A stretch of DNA of 64,000 bases from Candidatus Obscuribacterales bacterium (GTDB lineage Bacteria; Cyanobacteriota; Vampirovibrionia; Obscuribacterales; Obscuribacteraceae), in NCBI GenBank assembly GCA_020634035.1, contig JACKCM010000004.1, positions 682,001 to 746,000 on the forward strand, written 5' to 3'. Every line of letters begins with the position of its first letter. The first letter of the stretch is position 1. Positions 17,021 through 24,654 of this stretch are shown here, in pieces. A program made the position numbers and the translations under genes. The notes under the pieces are model-generated. The model was not told where the DNA came from and made no database searches. It worked only from the letters and a program-made list of their open reading frames with translations.

Positions 17021-17398
17021 ATGAACAGCCAAAGCGTCAAAAATGTTCAAGCAACGCTTACTGGAAACCGCATAGAGTCGGCTGCCAGCAGCCTCGACCG
17101 CTTCGCCGTCGCCTTTGAAGATGGCAGCGGACTGATCTTGAGCGCCGTTATAGAAGACGGAGAGTTCGCCATCGCTTGCGAACTGGTGGAGGATAAACAG
17201 TCTCTGCCTGCGCTGGCCGAGGCGGTTTGCACCGTAGACTGGCAATGGATAGCCGGTTCGAGTGTGGCTTCTATCGAACCCGGGGGCGAGGCGGTGAAGT
17301 TCCGACTGGATCCGGCCGGTCCTCTGGTGGTCGGTCTCGGTGCCTGGGAAGGCAAGCCGTTCTTGTCTTTTCGACCCTATCAACCTGCCAGGATATAA
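17021..17398 (+). CDS. small hypothetical protein
   Basis: 125 residues from the ATG at 17021; SD GAGAGGA lies 10 nt upstream (an in-frame TTG at 17015 is less likely). No signal peptide, membrane segment or recognisable motif. The composition is mildly acidic, with alternating hydrophobic strands (SLDRFAVAFEDGSGLIL, LVVGLGAW), suggesting a small beta-rich globular domain. The TPR gene follows after 36 bp on the same strand, so they may share a transcript. Function unknown. Confidence 0.6.
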   Translation: MNSQSVKNVQATLTGNRIESAASSLDRFAVAFEDGSGLILSAVIEDGEFAIACELVEDKQSLPALAEAVCTVDWQWIAGSSVASIEPGGEAVKFRLDPAGPLVVGLGAWEGKPFLSFRPYQPARI

Positions 17399-17434
17399 TA
17401 AGCACTTGTTTTTCGCGGTCCGAGGACGAATTTG

Positions 17435-18670
17435 ATGCGCAATCACAAAACGGCTCTCTTGCTACTAGCTTTTAGTCTGGTCACGCTTCCCTCTTTGAAT
17501 TCCAGTCAGGCTCTGGCCGCTGCCGAAGCTCAGTCTGAATCTGGAAGCTGGCAAGAGATGACTGACAGGGCCTTGAAAGTATATGAAGCCGGCGATTTGA
17601 AAAGTGCCGAGTCTCTATTGACCCGGGCACTTGCCGAAGCCGAGAAAATGGGAAAAGAGAATCCCAAGCTCTTCAAGAGTCTCGACAATCTCGCCCTTAT
17701 CTATTTCAAGGAAGGTTCTCTGGTCAAAGCCGAGCCCCTGCTTGAGCGTTCTCTGGTATTGCAAGAGGCTAAATACGGACCGGACAACTTAAAAATTGCC
17801 GAAGCCCTTCACAACCTTGGCATTCTCTATCTGAGCGAAGATAAGCTCGACGATGCCGAAAAGAGCTTCAAGCGATTGCTCGATATCAGAGAAAGCAAGC
17901 TCGATAAAGAGAGTCTCGAGGTTGCCACCACTCTCAATAATTTAGCCGAAGTCTATGATCTGAAGGGCAAATTTCGCAAAGCCGAAAAGCTGTTGCAGCG
18001 CTCTCTATCTATTCGAGAGAAGAAGCTGGGTGAGAACCATGCCGATATCGCCAACAGTCTCAATAATCTTGCCGGGCTTTATATGGACCGGGAAGACTAT
18101 GCTAAAGCCGAGCCGCTTCTCCTTCGTTCTTTGAAGATTCAGGAGAAAGTCTCGGAGAATGCCGAGAAAGATGCCGGGCTCTCCGCCATTCTCAACAACC
18201 TTGCCGAGCTTTATGACTCTACCAGCCAGTTTGCCAAGGCCGAGCCACTTTTTAGACGCGCTCTAAAAATCGATGAAGCCTGTTATGGTCCCGCTCACCC
18301 GAATGTGGCCAAAACTCTCAATAATTTGGCGGCTCTGTATATAGACGAAGGCGCTTACGAAAAGGCCGGTCCTCTGGTAACACGGTCTTTGAAAATCGCC
18401 GAAGCCTCCGAAGACCCAGATCATCCGGGCATGATTCAGAGCCTGGAGGAGGTCGCCGAAATTTATGCCCAGAAAGGCAAAAACGAGAAGAGTCTACCTA
18501 TTCGAGAGAGGATCTTGTTCATTCAGGAGAAGAGACTGGGTAAAGACAATCCGGAGCTGGTCATGTACATAGAAGACTACGCCCGCAATCTTGATTCTCT
18601 TGGCAAGGTGACCGAATCGAAAGCTCAAAAAGACAGAGCGAAGCAGCTCCGCAAACAGACGAAGAAGTAA
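17435..18670 (+). CDS. exported kinesin-light-chain-type TPR protein
   Basis: 411 residues from the ATG at 17435 (AGGA SD, 8 nt spacing). A signal peptide (MRNHKTALLLLAFSLVTLPS, cleavage near ALAA) precedes at least seven 42-residue TPRs of the kinesin-light-chain type (TLNNLAEVYDLKGKFRKAEK, SLNNLAGLYMDREDYAKAEP, TLNNLAALYIDEGAYEKAGP). This class forms a superhelical protein-binding surface outside the cytoplasm. It resembles the TPR regions encoded at 23974 and 42135, so these probably belong to one expanded family. The gene converges on 18675 with four bases between. Confidence 0.78.
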   Translation: MRNHKTALLLLAFSLVTLPSLNSSQALAAAEAQSESGSWQEMTDRALKVYEAGDLKSAESLLTRALAEAEKMGKENPKLFKSLDNLALIYFKEGSLVKAEPLLERSLVLQEAKYGPDNLKIAEALHNLGILYLSEDKLDDAEKSFKRLLDIRESKLDKESLEVATTLNNLAEVYDLKGKFRKAEKLLQRSLSIREKKLGENHADIANSLNNLAGLYMDREDYAKAEPLLLRSLKIQEKVSENAEKDAGLSAILNNLAELYDSTSQFAKAEPLFRRALKIDEACYGPAHPNVAKTLNNLAALYIDEGAYEKAGPLVTRSLKIAEASEDPDHPGMIQSLEEVAEIYAQKGKNEKSLPIRERILFIQEKRLGKDNPELVMYIEDYARNLDSLGKVTESKAQKDRAKQLRKQTKK

Positions 18671-18674
18671 GATC

Positions 18675-19445
18675 TCAGGGCAATAAGTCGTCTCGGCCTG
18701 TCTCGGTCAAAAATAGTCTGAAGAGATAACGCATGTCCCGGTCTCGATAATTATTCACCGGACTGAACTGAGCCAGCTTTTTCACCCTCGCTTCATTATC
18801 TGCCTGAATCATCGGTTTGCCGTCCTGGTTAAAAGATTTTGTCGAGGCTTGCAGTTTGATGTCGTCACTGTTTGCAGAATACGGCTCATAGCTGGTGATG
18901 CTCTCCTGAACGTAGGACTCTTTGATTTTCTGGTCTCTGCCGTGATTGGTGCGCTTCACCCGTATAACATTGACCACCGAGCGAAAACGCACCCGATTCT
19001 CTGTATATGGGTCAAAGCGCTTCTCTTTGACCAGATGAATTTCGTTCACTGAAGCGAGGCGGGTTTCAGACTTATAAGGAACGCCTATATAGTGCCAGAT
19101 TCCTCCCAGTCTATCTTTCTGCATGCCGTAGATGAATTTGTGTCGAGCTTTGAAACGATGGGGGCTTTTTGTAGACCGACCAGAGGCGAAATCTTTGCGA
19201 TAGACTGCGGTCTCTTCCTGCACCAGCCAGGTGCCTGCCATCCAGGCAGGCACTCTCACCCAGCCGTTGCCAGAATTTAGATTCTCGAATACTGAAGCGT
19301 CCAGGACGTTTCCTTTGCGGAAAGATTCTTCCACAGAAGGCATGAGGTCCATATGGCGCACTCCACCTTCCAGGGTGGTGGCTTCTGCCCGGGCTGAGCC
19401 GGTGATGGAGAGCCAGGTCCATGCTAAGAGTAAAAGTATTCGCAT
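18675..19445 (-). CDS. exported hypothetical protein
   Basis: 256 residues with a clear signal peptide (MRILLLLAWTWLSITGSARA, cleavage after residue 20). The mature part contains WMAGTWLVQEETAVYRKDF and GGIWHYIGVPYKSE, a strand pattern seen in lipocalin-like or heat-resistant surface proteins, but I cannot assign a family. It has no cysteine, so no disulfides or lipid anchor. Divergent from the P-II-like gene with 48 bases between the starts, which must hold both promoters. Confidence 0.6.
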   Translation of the reverse strand: MRILLLLAWTWLSITGSARAEATTLEGGVRHMDLMPSVEESFRKGNVLDASVFENLNSGNGWVRVPAWMAGTWLVQEETAVYRKDFASGRSTKSPHRFKARHKFIYGMQKDRLGGIWHYIGVPYKSETRLASVNEIHLVKEKRFDPYTENRVRFRSVVNVIRVKRTNHGRDQKIKESYVQESITSYEPYSANSDDIKLQASTKSFNQDGKPMIQADNEARVKKLAQFSPVNNYRDRDMRYLFRLFLTETGRDDLLP

Positions 19446-19493
19446 TGGTTAATCGACCGTCTACTTTCAGTTTAATGCTAGAATTTGTTTCCG

Positions 19494-19802
19494 ATGAAAC
19501 TCGTCTCTGCTGTTATTAAACCCAAATCCCTGCCTCGGCTACAGAGCATGCTCAGAAAAGCCGATGTGCCCGGTCTTACTGTGGTCAAAGCCCAGGGTTT
19601 CGGCACCGAGCATCGCAGTGCCGATATCAATAATGTCGGTTTGCTCACCGAACGCATAAAAATCGAGGTCGCCCTCGAAGACGACAAAGTCGATGAAGTT
19701 ATCAAAGTGATATGTGACGCAGTCGGGACCAACTCTCCCCATGGAGACGGAGTGATCTTCGTATGGGACCTGGTTAGTGCAACCCGAATCGGGTCAGAAT
19801 AG
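19494..19802 (+). CDS. P-II-like signalling protein with shortened T-loop
   Basis: 102 residues from the ATG at 19494. The fold pattern of GlnB/GlnK is clear: MKLVSAVIKP at the start, GLTVVKAQGFGTEH, RIKIEVALEDDKVDEVIKVI, and HGDGVIFVWDL near the end. P-II proteins are trimers that bind ATP/ADP and 2-oxoglutarate and control nitrogen or carbon uptake. Here the T-loop between GFG and RIKIE is about four residues shorter than in E. coli GlnB and lacks the tyrosine that is uridylylated; the B-loop GKIGDGKIF reads SPHGDGVIF, without the lysine. So it is a P-II relative with altered ligand or target use. No ammonium transporter or glutamine synthetase gene is adjacent. No clear SD. Confidence 0.75.
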   Translation: MKLVSAVIKPKSLPRLQSMLRKADVPGLTVVKAQGFGTEHRSADINNVGLLTERIKIEVALEDDKVDEVIKVICDAVGTNSPHGDGVIFVWDLVSATRIGSE

Positions 19803-19806
19803 TGGT

Positions 19807-20028
19807 TTAAGAGCCGGCTTTTTTGCTGGTTTTCTTAGCGGTTTTTTTGCTTGCTTCAGCTTCTAGCTTCTTCTGATTTTCCAGCTGCTTAGCCTTGAGG
19901 CGTTTAGCTATTTGAGCCGGCGAGAAGGGATAGGAGCACCAGCCGTTACCGTCGGTAGGGCAGATAGAGAGAGCCTCTTTGCCGTTTGCCGTGGTTTTGC
20001 TTTTGCTTCCGCTTGCGCTTTTTACCAT
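19807..20028 (-). CDS. small protein with lysine-rich tail
   Basis: 73 residues; AAGG lies about 8 nt before the ATG. The middle carries ICPTDGNGWCSYPFSPAQIAKRL (residues 22-44), a compact block with two cysteines, followed by a helix and an Ala/Lys-rich tail (EASKKTAKKTSKKAGS) like that of histone-H1-type or nucleoid-associated proteins. DNA binding is inferred from charge only. Convergent with the P-II-like gene, with four bases between the stop codons. Confidence 0.5.
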   Translation of the reverse strand: MVKSASGSKSKTTANGKEALSICPTDGNGWCSYPFSPAQIAKRLKAKQLENQKKLEAEASKKTAKKTSKKAGS

Positions 20029-20084
20029 AAACTCATCCTTTTAGAGGAGCATCATGATCTACACTACCACTATTTAGTAATTCG

Positions 20085-20104
20085 AAAAACCCCCGGCAAG
20101 CCGG
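20085..20104 (-). terminator. Rho-independent terminator of the deaminase gene
   Basis: On the minus strand CCGGC (20104-20100), loop TT, GCCGG (20097-20093), then GGG and TTTTT (20089-20085). It lies 31 bases after the deaminase stop. Confidence 0.6.
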
Positions 20105-20135
20105 ATTCGTTCGTTTTTGTGTTGTTTAATTAGAA

Positions 20136-20624
20136 TCAGCTGTCGACACCGATATCTTCATTCCACAGGCTGGGACTGCGTTTTGCGAAGGTCTGCAGCA
20201 TCTCGTAGCATTCATCGAGATTCAGATCTATAACTTTTATTCCGGCATTTTCCATCAAATGCCTGGAGCTTTCGAAAGTTCTGTCTTCTCCTGCTATCAC
20301 TATCGGTATGCCGAATTGAATTGCCGCACCGGCACACATGGCACAGGGCATCAGGGTCGAGTACATGATCGTATCTTTGTAGGTCTTCTGACGACCGGCT
20401 GCCCTCAGGCAGTCTATTTCGCCGTGGGCGGTAGGGTCTCCGAATTGAATACGGCGATTATGACCGCGTCCGATTATCTTGCCTTCCCGGACCAGCACCG
20501 AGCCTATCGGTACACCACCTTCTTCCAGACCATTTCTAGCTTCTTGAATCGCTTCCTGCATACAGCGCTCTATTTCGCTTTCGTCGGGCAGGTGACAATG
20601 ATCTCGGGCTGTGGTGCTTGTCAT
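20136..20624 (-). CDS. cytosine-deaminase-like nucleoside deaminase
   Basis: 162 residues from the ATG at 20624 (AGAGGA SD, 10 nt spacing). The zinc site of the CMP/dCMP deaminase fold is complete: HGE (His67, Glu69 as proton shuttle) and PCAMC (Cys94, Cys97). Surrounding blocks GGVPIGSVLV, GRGHNRRIQFGDPTAHGE, YKDTIMYSTLMPC, GAAIQFGIP and the end PSLWNEDIG follow yeast cytosine deaminase (Fcy1, 158 residues) closely and differ from TadA, so cytosine-to-uracil deamination is the best guess; guanine or other base deaminases of this family cannot be excluded. It is monocistronic with its own terminator. Confidence 0.82.
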   Translation of the reverse strand: MTSTTARDHCHLPDESEIERCMQEAIQEARNGLEEGGVPIGSVLVREGKIIGRGHNRRIQFGDPTAHGEIDCLRAAGRQKTYKDTIMYSTLMPCAMCAGAAIQFGIPIVIAGEDRTFESSRHLMENAGIKVIDLNLDECYEMLQTFAKRSPSLWNEDIGVDS

Positions 20625-20799
20625 GAAAGTCGCTTCCTCTAAACTCAAGTAGACATATTAGCTCTTATTCTTCGCTCGATCCAGATGCTCGAGTTCTATC
20701 CCACAGTCGCAAAAGTGTTCGAAGCACTCCGTCAACCTTTTGGGGATGTCCTAGAGTTGAAGATATGGAACGGCATTCGCGTTTATAAAGGTCAAAAAA

Positions 20800-21480
20800 A
20801 TGTCTGATAGTTTGTTCGATGGTAAGTCCTTCTACGGATATCCTTTCTGGAATACGGTCAACAGGATGGTGGTCAATACTCACTTCCATTCGGCTTATCT
20901 GACCGGGCTCGATAACCTGCCCGAATCAGGACCTTTTCTTCTGATAGCCAATCACAGCTCCAGGTGGGACGGTCCGGTGGTGCAGTATATCTTGAACCGG
21001 CGTGCCAACTATATGGTCTCTCCTAACGAGATGAAAGGTATACAGAAACCCGCTGTTTTGAGCGTTGGTGCCTTTCCTGCTAATCCTCGGCTGGATCTGG
21101 TCGGCTATGCCACCCGGCAGTTGAGCGCCGGAGAGCCTGTGGTCATCTTTCCGGAAGGCAATATCTTTTATGACGGCGTTCTAAGAAGATTCAAACCCGG
21201 CGCCGCCAAAGTAGTGCATGCTTGCCGCAAGAACAATGTCGATCTTAAAGTGGTGCCTCTGGGAATTCACTATGAGCATGGTGCAAGACCGCGCTTTGTC
21301 GCCACAGTGGGCAGTGTTATCGATGAAGAGATTACCGATATTCTTGTCGATAGCGAAGGAAAAAGAGAGAGTCTCACCGAACTCACCGATTTGCTTCGCC
21401 AGAGAGTCATGCAGTCTGTGGAGCAGTCCAGAAGCCATGCTTCGAGCAATAGTTCTCAGCCGGCTCTGGCTGCTCTGTGA
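20800..21480 (+). CDS. 1-acyl-sn-glycerol-3-phosphate acyltransferase (PlsC-like)
   Basis: 226 residues. The acyltransferase motif NHSSRWD (51-57, with the His52...Asp57 catalytic pair) and the phosphate-binding FPEGN (117-121) identify the PlsC family, which adds the second acyl chain in phosphatidic acid synthesis; other members acylate ornithine or other lipids. A further conserved block is DLKVVPLGIHYEHG. There is no strong membrane anchor, only the short hydrophobic PFLLIANHS region. AAAGG lies about 8 nt before the ATG. The gene is divergent from the deaminase gene and converges on the FecR-like gene. Confidence 0.8.
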   Translation: MSDSLFDGKSFYGYPFWNTVNRMVVNTHFHSAYLTGLDNLPESGPFLLIANHSSRWDGPVVQYILNRRANYMVSPNEMKGIQKPAVLSVGAFPANPRLDLVGYATRQLSAGEPVVIFPEGNIFYDGVLRRFKPGAAKVVHACRKNNVDLKVVPLGIHYEHGARPRFVATVGSVIDEEITDILVDSEGKRESLTELTDLLRQRVMQSVEQSRSHASSNSSQPALAAL

Positions 21481-21509
21481 TTTCATATTTGATACCGAGA
21501 TAAAAGAGA

Positions 21510-22469
21510 TTAGCGTTCGACGCTGAAGCCCTGGATACCGTTCATATGATTGAGCACAGCCGCCATCTTAGCCATGTCCCCGAGGATTCTTCGCTCTCGA
21601 GTACCGTTCAGGCTCTGGCGCAGGTCTGCGACTACGTCAGAGGCGTTCAAGGCGCTCTCCAGCGAAAATTCACTGATGGCCAGGTGCGAATTATGCAGAA
21701 TCTTGAAATGTCTTCTGGCGATGCCGTCTTTGGGTCTGAGTAAGTTGCGATTGAGGCGGTTTTTAGAGGCTATAAGTTCATAGCCCGGCTTTATTGTAAA
21801 CGCCTGTCTGTTGCGGCCGGTCGAGCCGGCGAATGGACCCTTATCCAGTTTGACTTTTATAGTGGTGCCTCGACCGTCGAGGTTCATCACCCGCAGGGTG
21901 CCATTTTCCAGTTTTATGATCGCGTCTCCATCCGAATCTATCGCGATGTTGCCGAATGGAGTGATGACCAGAGCTGTCTGGGATGGTTTCTTGACCGAGA
22001 TAAGAATTTCGCCTTTGATCATCTTGACCACATAAGGACCGACTTTCTGGTAGCGGGTGCCCTGGGTGTGGCGGATGATTATGCCGCTCACCGGACCCTG
22101 AAGCTCGTCTTCCTCGGGGAAACTCGAATCGGGTATCAAATGCACTCCCCGCAGCGCTTTGGGGCTGGAGAGATAATTCAGATTGAATACATTGAAGTTC
22201 TTGTCCTGGAAACTATTCAAACCAGGCTGAACATCGGTGGGTACAACAATTACCGGTGTGAAATCAACCCGGGGAGTGGGCAGGGGAATAATCGGTGGTC
22301 CGGGCGGAGGGGTGGTATCGACTACCGGTGGCGGAGTTACCGGCGGAGGCGGCGTTGTGATCACCGGCGGCCCTTCGATGATAATCTCTTCCTGGCATAA
22401 TGCCCGGGGGCTTGAAACAAGAAAAATCAAGCTTACTAAGGCTGGGACTACTTTTATGTATGATTTCAT
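21510..22469 (-). CDS. exported FecR-like domain protein, copy A
   Basis: 319 residues from the ATG at 22469, so that the signal peptide starts properly (MKSYIKVVPALVSLIFLVSS, cleavage near ALCQ). A proline-rich region (residues about 30-70) precedes the globular domain. The middle (YVVKMIKGEILISVKKPSQT, TPFGNIAIDSDGDAIIKLENG, LRVMNLDGRGTTIKVKL) has the strand pattern of FecR-type domains. The C-terminal region (IARRHFKILHNSHLAISEF, SALNASDVVADLRQSLNG) is nearly identical to copy B at 22874-23821. The two are a tandem duplication. FecR proteins signal across the envelope or scaffold surface structures; no sigma factor is adjacent, so the role here is unknown. Confidence 0.65.
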   Translation of the reverse strand: MKSYIKVVPALVSLIFLVSSPRALCQEEIIIEGPPVITTPPPPVTPPPVVDTTPPPGPPIIPLPTPRVDFTPVIVVPTDVQPGLNSFQDKNFNVFNLNYLSSPKALRGVHLIPDSSFPEEDELQGPVSGIIIRHTQGTRYQKVGPYVVKMIKGEILISVKKPSQTALVITPFGNIAIDSDGDAIIKLENGTLRVMNLDGRGTTIKVKLDKGPFAGSTGRNRQAFTIKPGYELIASKNRLNRNLLRPKDGIARRHFKILHNSHLAISEFSLESALNASDVVADLRQSLNGTRERRILGDMAKMAAVLNHMNGIQGFSVER

Positions 22470-22496
22470 GGCAGTCAAGTATATAACAGGACCGCC

Positions 22497-22843
22497 TTAT
22501 TCAGATCTATTGTTGCAAGATCCCCTTAACACACCAAGCGGATAGGATTGGGTCCCCAGAATATTGCCGTTTTTGTCTAGAGCTGAGAGCCTCAGATAGT
22601 GATAAGCTCCGGCAGTGGTATCACTTAGATCTAGTCGATAGGTACCGCTTGTCCCTGGGGGGAGATAGAAGAGATAGGCGCTTTTCCTACCGGCTCAGGG
22701 TCGTTAAAAACTTTCGAAGAGCTTATTGAAATCGCCGTTGAAAGCCTGGTTCAGTCTCTCCATAAGCCAGAGATCGTCGCAAGTGAAATACGCGTTCAAA
22801 GCCTCTGCGTAGACGAAGAAAAAATATTGCTGCTGCCAGGACA
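22497..22843 (-). pseudogene. decayed fragment between the FecR-like copies
   Basis: This 404-bp gap carries two open pieces with protein-like sequence but no usable start. One (about 22843-22708) reads WQQQYFFFVYAEALNAYF then LWLMERLNQAFNGDF and ends at a TAA; the other (about 22696-22497, in a different frame) reads GTYRLDLSDTTAGAYHYLRL and SALDKNGNILGTQSYPLG and ends at TAA (22499-22497). The second resembles the last strands of the big glycosyltransferase at 38360 (YYQLRVRALDKNGEPVGVWS). They look like remains of a third gene or domain broken by at least one frameshift, left by the tandem duplication. Confidence 0.45.
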
Positions 22844-22873
22844 AATTTCGGGAGCATGGCTCTGTATCTCTGT

Positions 22874-23821
22874 TTATTCTTCGACGGTGAATCCCTGGGT
22901 GCCGTTCATATGATTGAGAACCGCTGCCATTTTCGACATGTCACCAAGAATGCGTCTCTCTTTGACTCCGTTTTTCGATTGGCGCAGGTCGGCGATTACA
23001 TCCGAGGCGTTCAGGGCGCTCTCCAGCGAGAATTCTGAGATTGCCAGATGTGAGTTCTCCAGGACTTTGAAATGTCTTCTGGCGATGCCGTCCCGGGGGC
23101 GCAAAAGAGAGCGGCTCAATGTATGCTTTGAAGCTACCACTTCGTAGCCTGGTGCCACGGTGAGAGTGGGGTCTGCCGGTCCGGCAAAAGGACCTCTATC
23201 GAGCTGGGCTTTTATAGTTTGACCCTGACCATCGAGATTCATCACTCGGAGGGTGCCTTCATTGAGCTTGATAATGGCATCGCCGTTGGCGCTTATCGAA
23301 ATATTTCCGAAAGGTGTTTCGACTATCGCAGTTTCAGAGGGGCGTTTGACTGATACGAGAATCTCTCCTTTGACCAGTTTGATCACATAGTCACTGGCCT
23401 TTTCATAGTTGGTGCCTTCGGTCTGGCGAATCGAAATGCCCGATGTCGGTCCTTTCAGCTCGGATGCCTGGGGAAAGCTGCTGTCGTCCACCAGCTGCAC
23501 CCCATTTAAGGCAACCGGACTTGAAAGATTTGAAAAGTTCGGGACCGTGCCCTGAAAGTTGAATAATCCTGGTTCGACGTCGGTTGGAACAACTATTTCT
23601 GGTGTAAATGGAGGTACTGTGGGTAACGGGGTAATAAGCAGTGGTGGCGTAGGTGGCGGCGTAGGCTCAACTGTAGTGGGAGTTGGGGAATAGCTCGGTG
23701 TTGACGGTGGGAAAGTGCTTTGGGCCTCCGCTGGTATAGGCGTACCAAACAGAAATGCCAGAAAAAACAGACCGGCAATGAAAAATGGAATTTTGTCGAG
23801 GAAGGCTCTTCTTTTCTTCAC
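22874..23821 (-). CDS. exported FecR-like domain protein, copy B
   Basis: 315 residues from a GTG at 23821, chosen because the signal peptide then begins MKKRRAFLDKIPFFIAGLFF with cleavage near AEA; a TTG at 23845 is also open. A Pro/Thr-rich linker of about 50 residues follows. The core repeats copy A almost line by line: YVIKLVKGEILVSVKRPSET, FGNISISANGDAIIKL, LRVMNLDGQGQTIKAQLDRG, and the C-terminal SHLAISEFSLESALNASDV and AVLNHMNGTQGF. The N-terminal linkers differ most, the usual pattern for diverging surface proteins. Divergent from the TPR lipoprotein gene at 23974. Confidence 0.65.
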   Translation of the reverse strand: MKKRRAFLDKIPFFIAGLFFLAFLFGTPIPAEAQSTFPPSTPSYSPTPTTVEPTPPPTPPLLITPLPTVPPFTPEIVVPTDVEPGLFNFQGTVPNFSNLSSPVALNGVQLVDDSSFPQASELKGPTSGISIRQTEGTNYEKASDYVIKLVKGEILVSVKRPSETAIVETPFGNISISANGDAIIKLNEGTLRVMNLDGQGQTIKAQLDRGPFAGPADPTLTVAPGYEVVASKHTLSRSLLRPRDGIARRHFKVLENSHLAISEFSLESALNASDVIADLRQSKNGVKERRILGDMSKMAAVLNHMNGTQGFTVEE

Positions 23822-23973
23822 TTTGATAACTTCCACCTGATTCAAGCAGTTAAGTCAGTATATTTTACATGACAACCGATTGCCCTTATTTTAGGACTGA
23901 TCTGGGATCATTTTTTAAGCTTCGGACTTCCTGTTAATATAGTAGCTGTAGTTAGTAGAGTCTTTTACGAAAT

Positions 23974-24654
23974 ATGATTTTGTCCAGACCCTTGACCCCT
24001 TTAATTCTTGCGGTCGGCGCTTTGTCCACGTTCAGTATGGTCAGTATTGTATGTGGTTGCAACGCCAAAAAGCCTGTCCAGAAGAGCGGATCTGAAAAAA
24101 CAGAAGAAAGCAGCGAGGCAAAACCGGCCCGTTCGCCAGAAGAGCTGGCCAGAGAGAATATGGCTCTTTTGCGGCGCTCGGTCGATGTAAACAACAAAGA
24201 AGGGCTCGAAGCCTTGAAAGCAGGCAAGCTGGACAGAGCAGAGCAATTGTTTCTTGTCAGTTTGCGCCAGGTCGACAATCTGCCCCATCAAGAAGCGCGC
24301 CGGGCCATGATTCTCAATAACCTCGCTTCGGTCTACGAAGAAAAAGAGATGTATGCCCAGGCTGTACCGCTGCTTGCCAAGTCCCAGAAATTGTTCATTC
24401 GGGCTTATGGAAGAAAGCATCCGACTGTCTCGATTACCCTGGCTAATCTCGGTCGCATTCTCTCTAAACAGTATCGCTATGAAGAGGCGGCGCCGGTTTA
24501 CAAAACAGCTATCTCTTTGATGGAAGAGAGCGGCAATACCAAAGGCGATGATTACAAAGACTGTCTTAACAGTCTTCTGGTTGCTCTGAGGAAGAGCGGT
24601 AAGGGGCTTCAGGCGAATGAACTGGAGAAGAAGATTCAGGCTCTTCCGAAGTAA
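23974..24654 (+). CDS. TPR protein, candidate lipoprotein
   Basis: 226 residues. The N-terminus (hydrophobic ILAVGALSTFSMVSIVCGC) ends in a possible lipobox VCGC, which would make Cys29 the lipidated residue; the match is loose. A charged linker follows, then kinesin-light-chain-type TPRs (about 70-215; AMILNNLASVYEEKEMYAQA, TLANLGRILSKQYRYEEAAP). This is a shorter relative of the TPR proteins at 17435 and 42135. The 3' end overlaps the symporter gene on the other strand by 89 bases, so both C-termini are encoded on opposite strands of the same DNA. Confidence 0.7.
   Translation: MILSRPLTPLILAVGALSTFSMVSIVCGCNAKKPVQKSGSEKTEESSEAKPARSPEELARENMALLRRSVDVNNKEGLEALKAGKLDRAEQLFLVSLRQVDNLPHQEARRAMILNNLASVYEEKEMYAQAVPLLAKSQKLFIRAYGRKHPTVSITLANLGRILSKQYRYEEAAPVYKTAISLMEESGNTKGDDYKDCLNSLLVALRKSGKGLQANELEKKIQALPK

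Noticed and set aside
20665..20889. 74-codon minus-strand frame upstream of the PlsC gene
   Set aside because: It overlaps the start of a clear acyltransferase gene, and its product shows no motif. The region is the divergent promoter region of the deaminase and PlsC genes.
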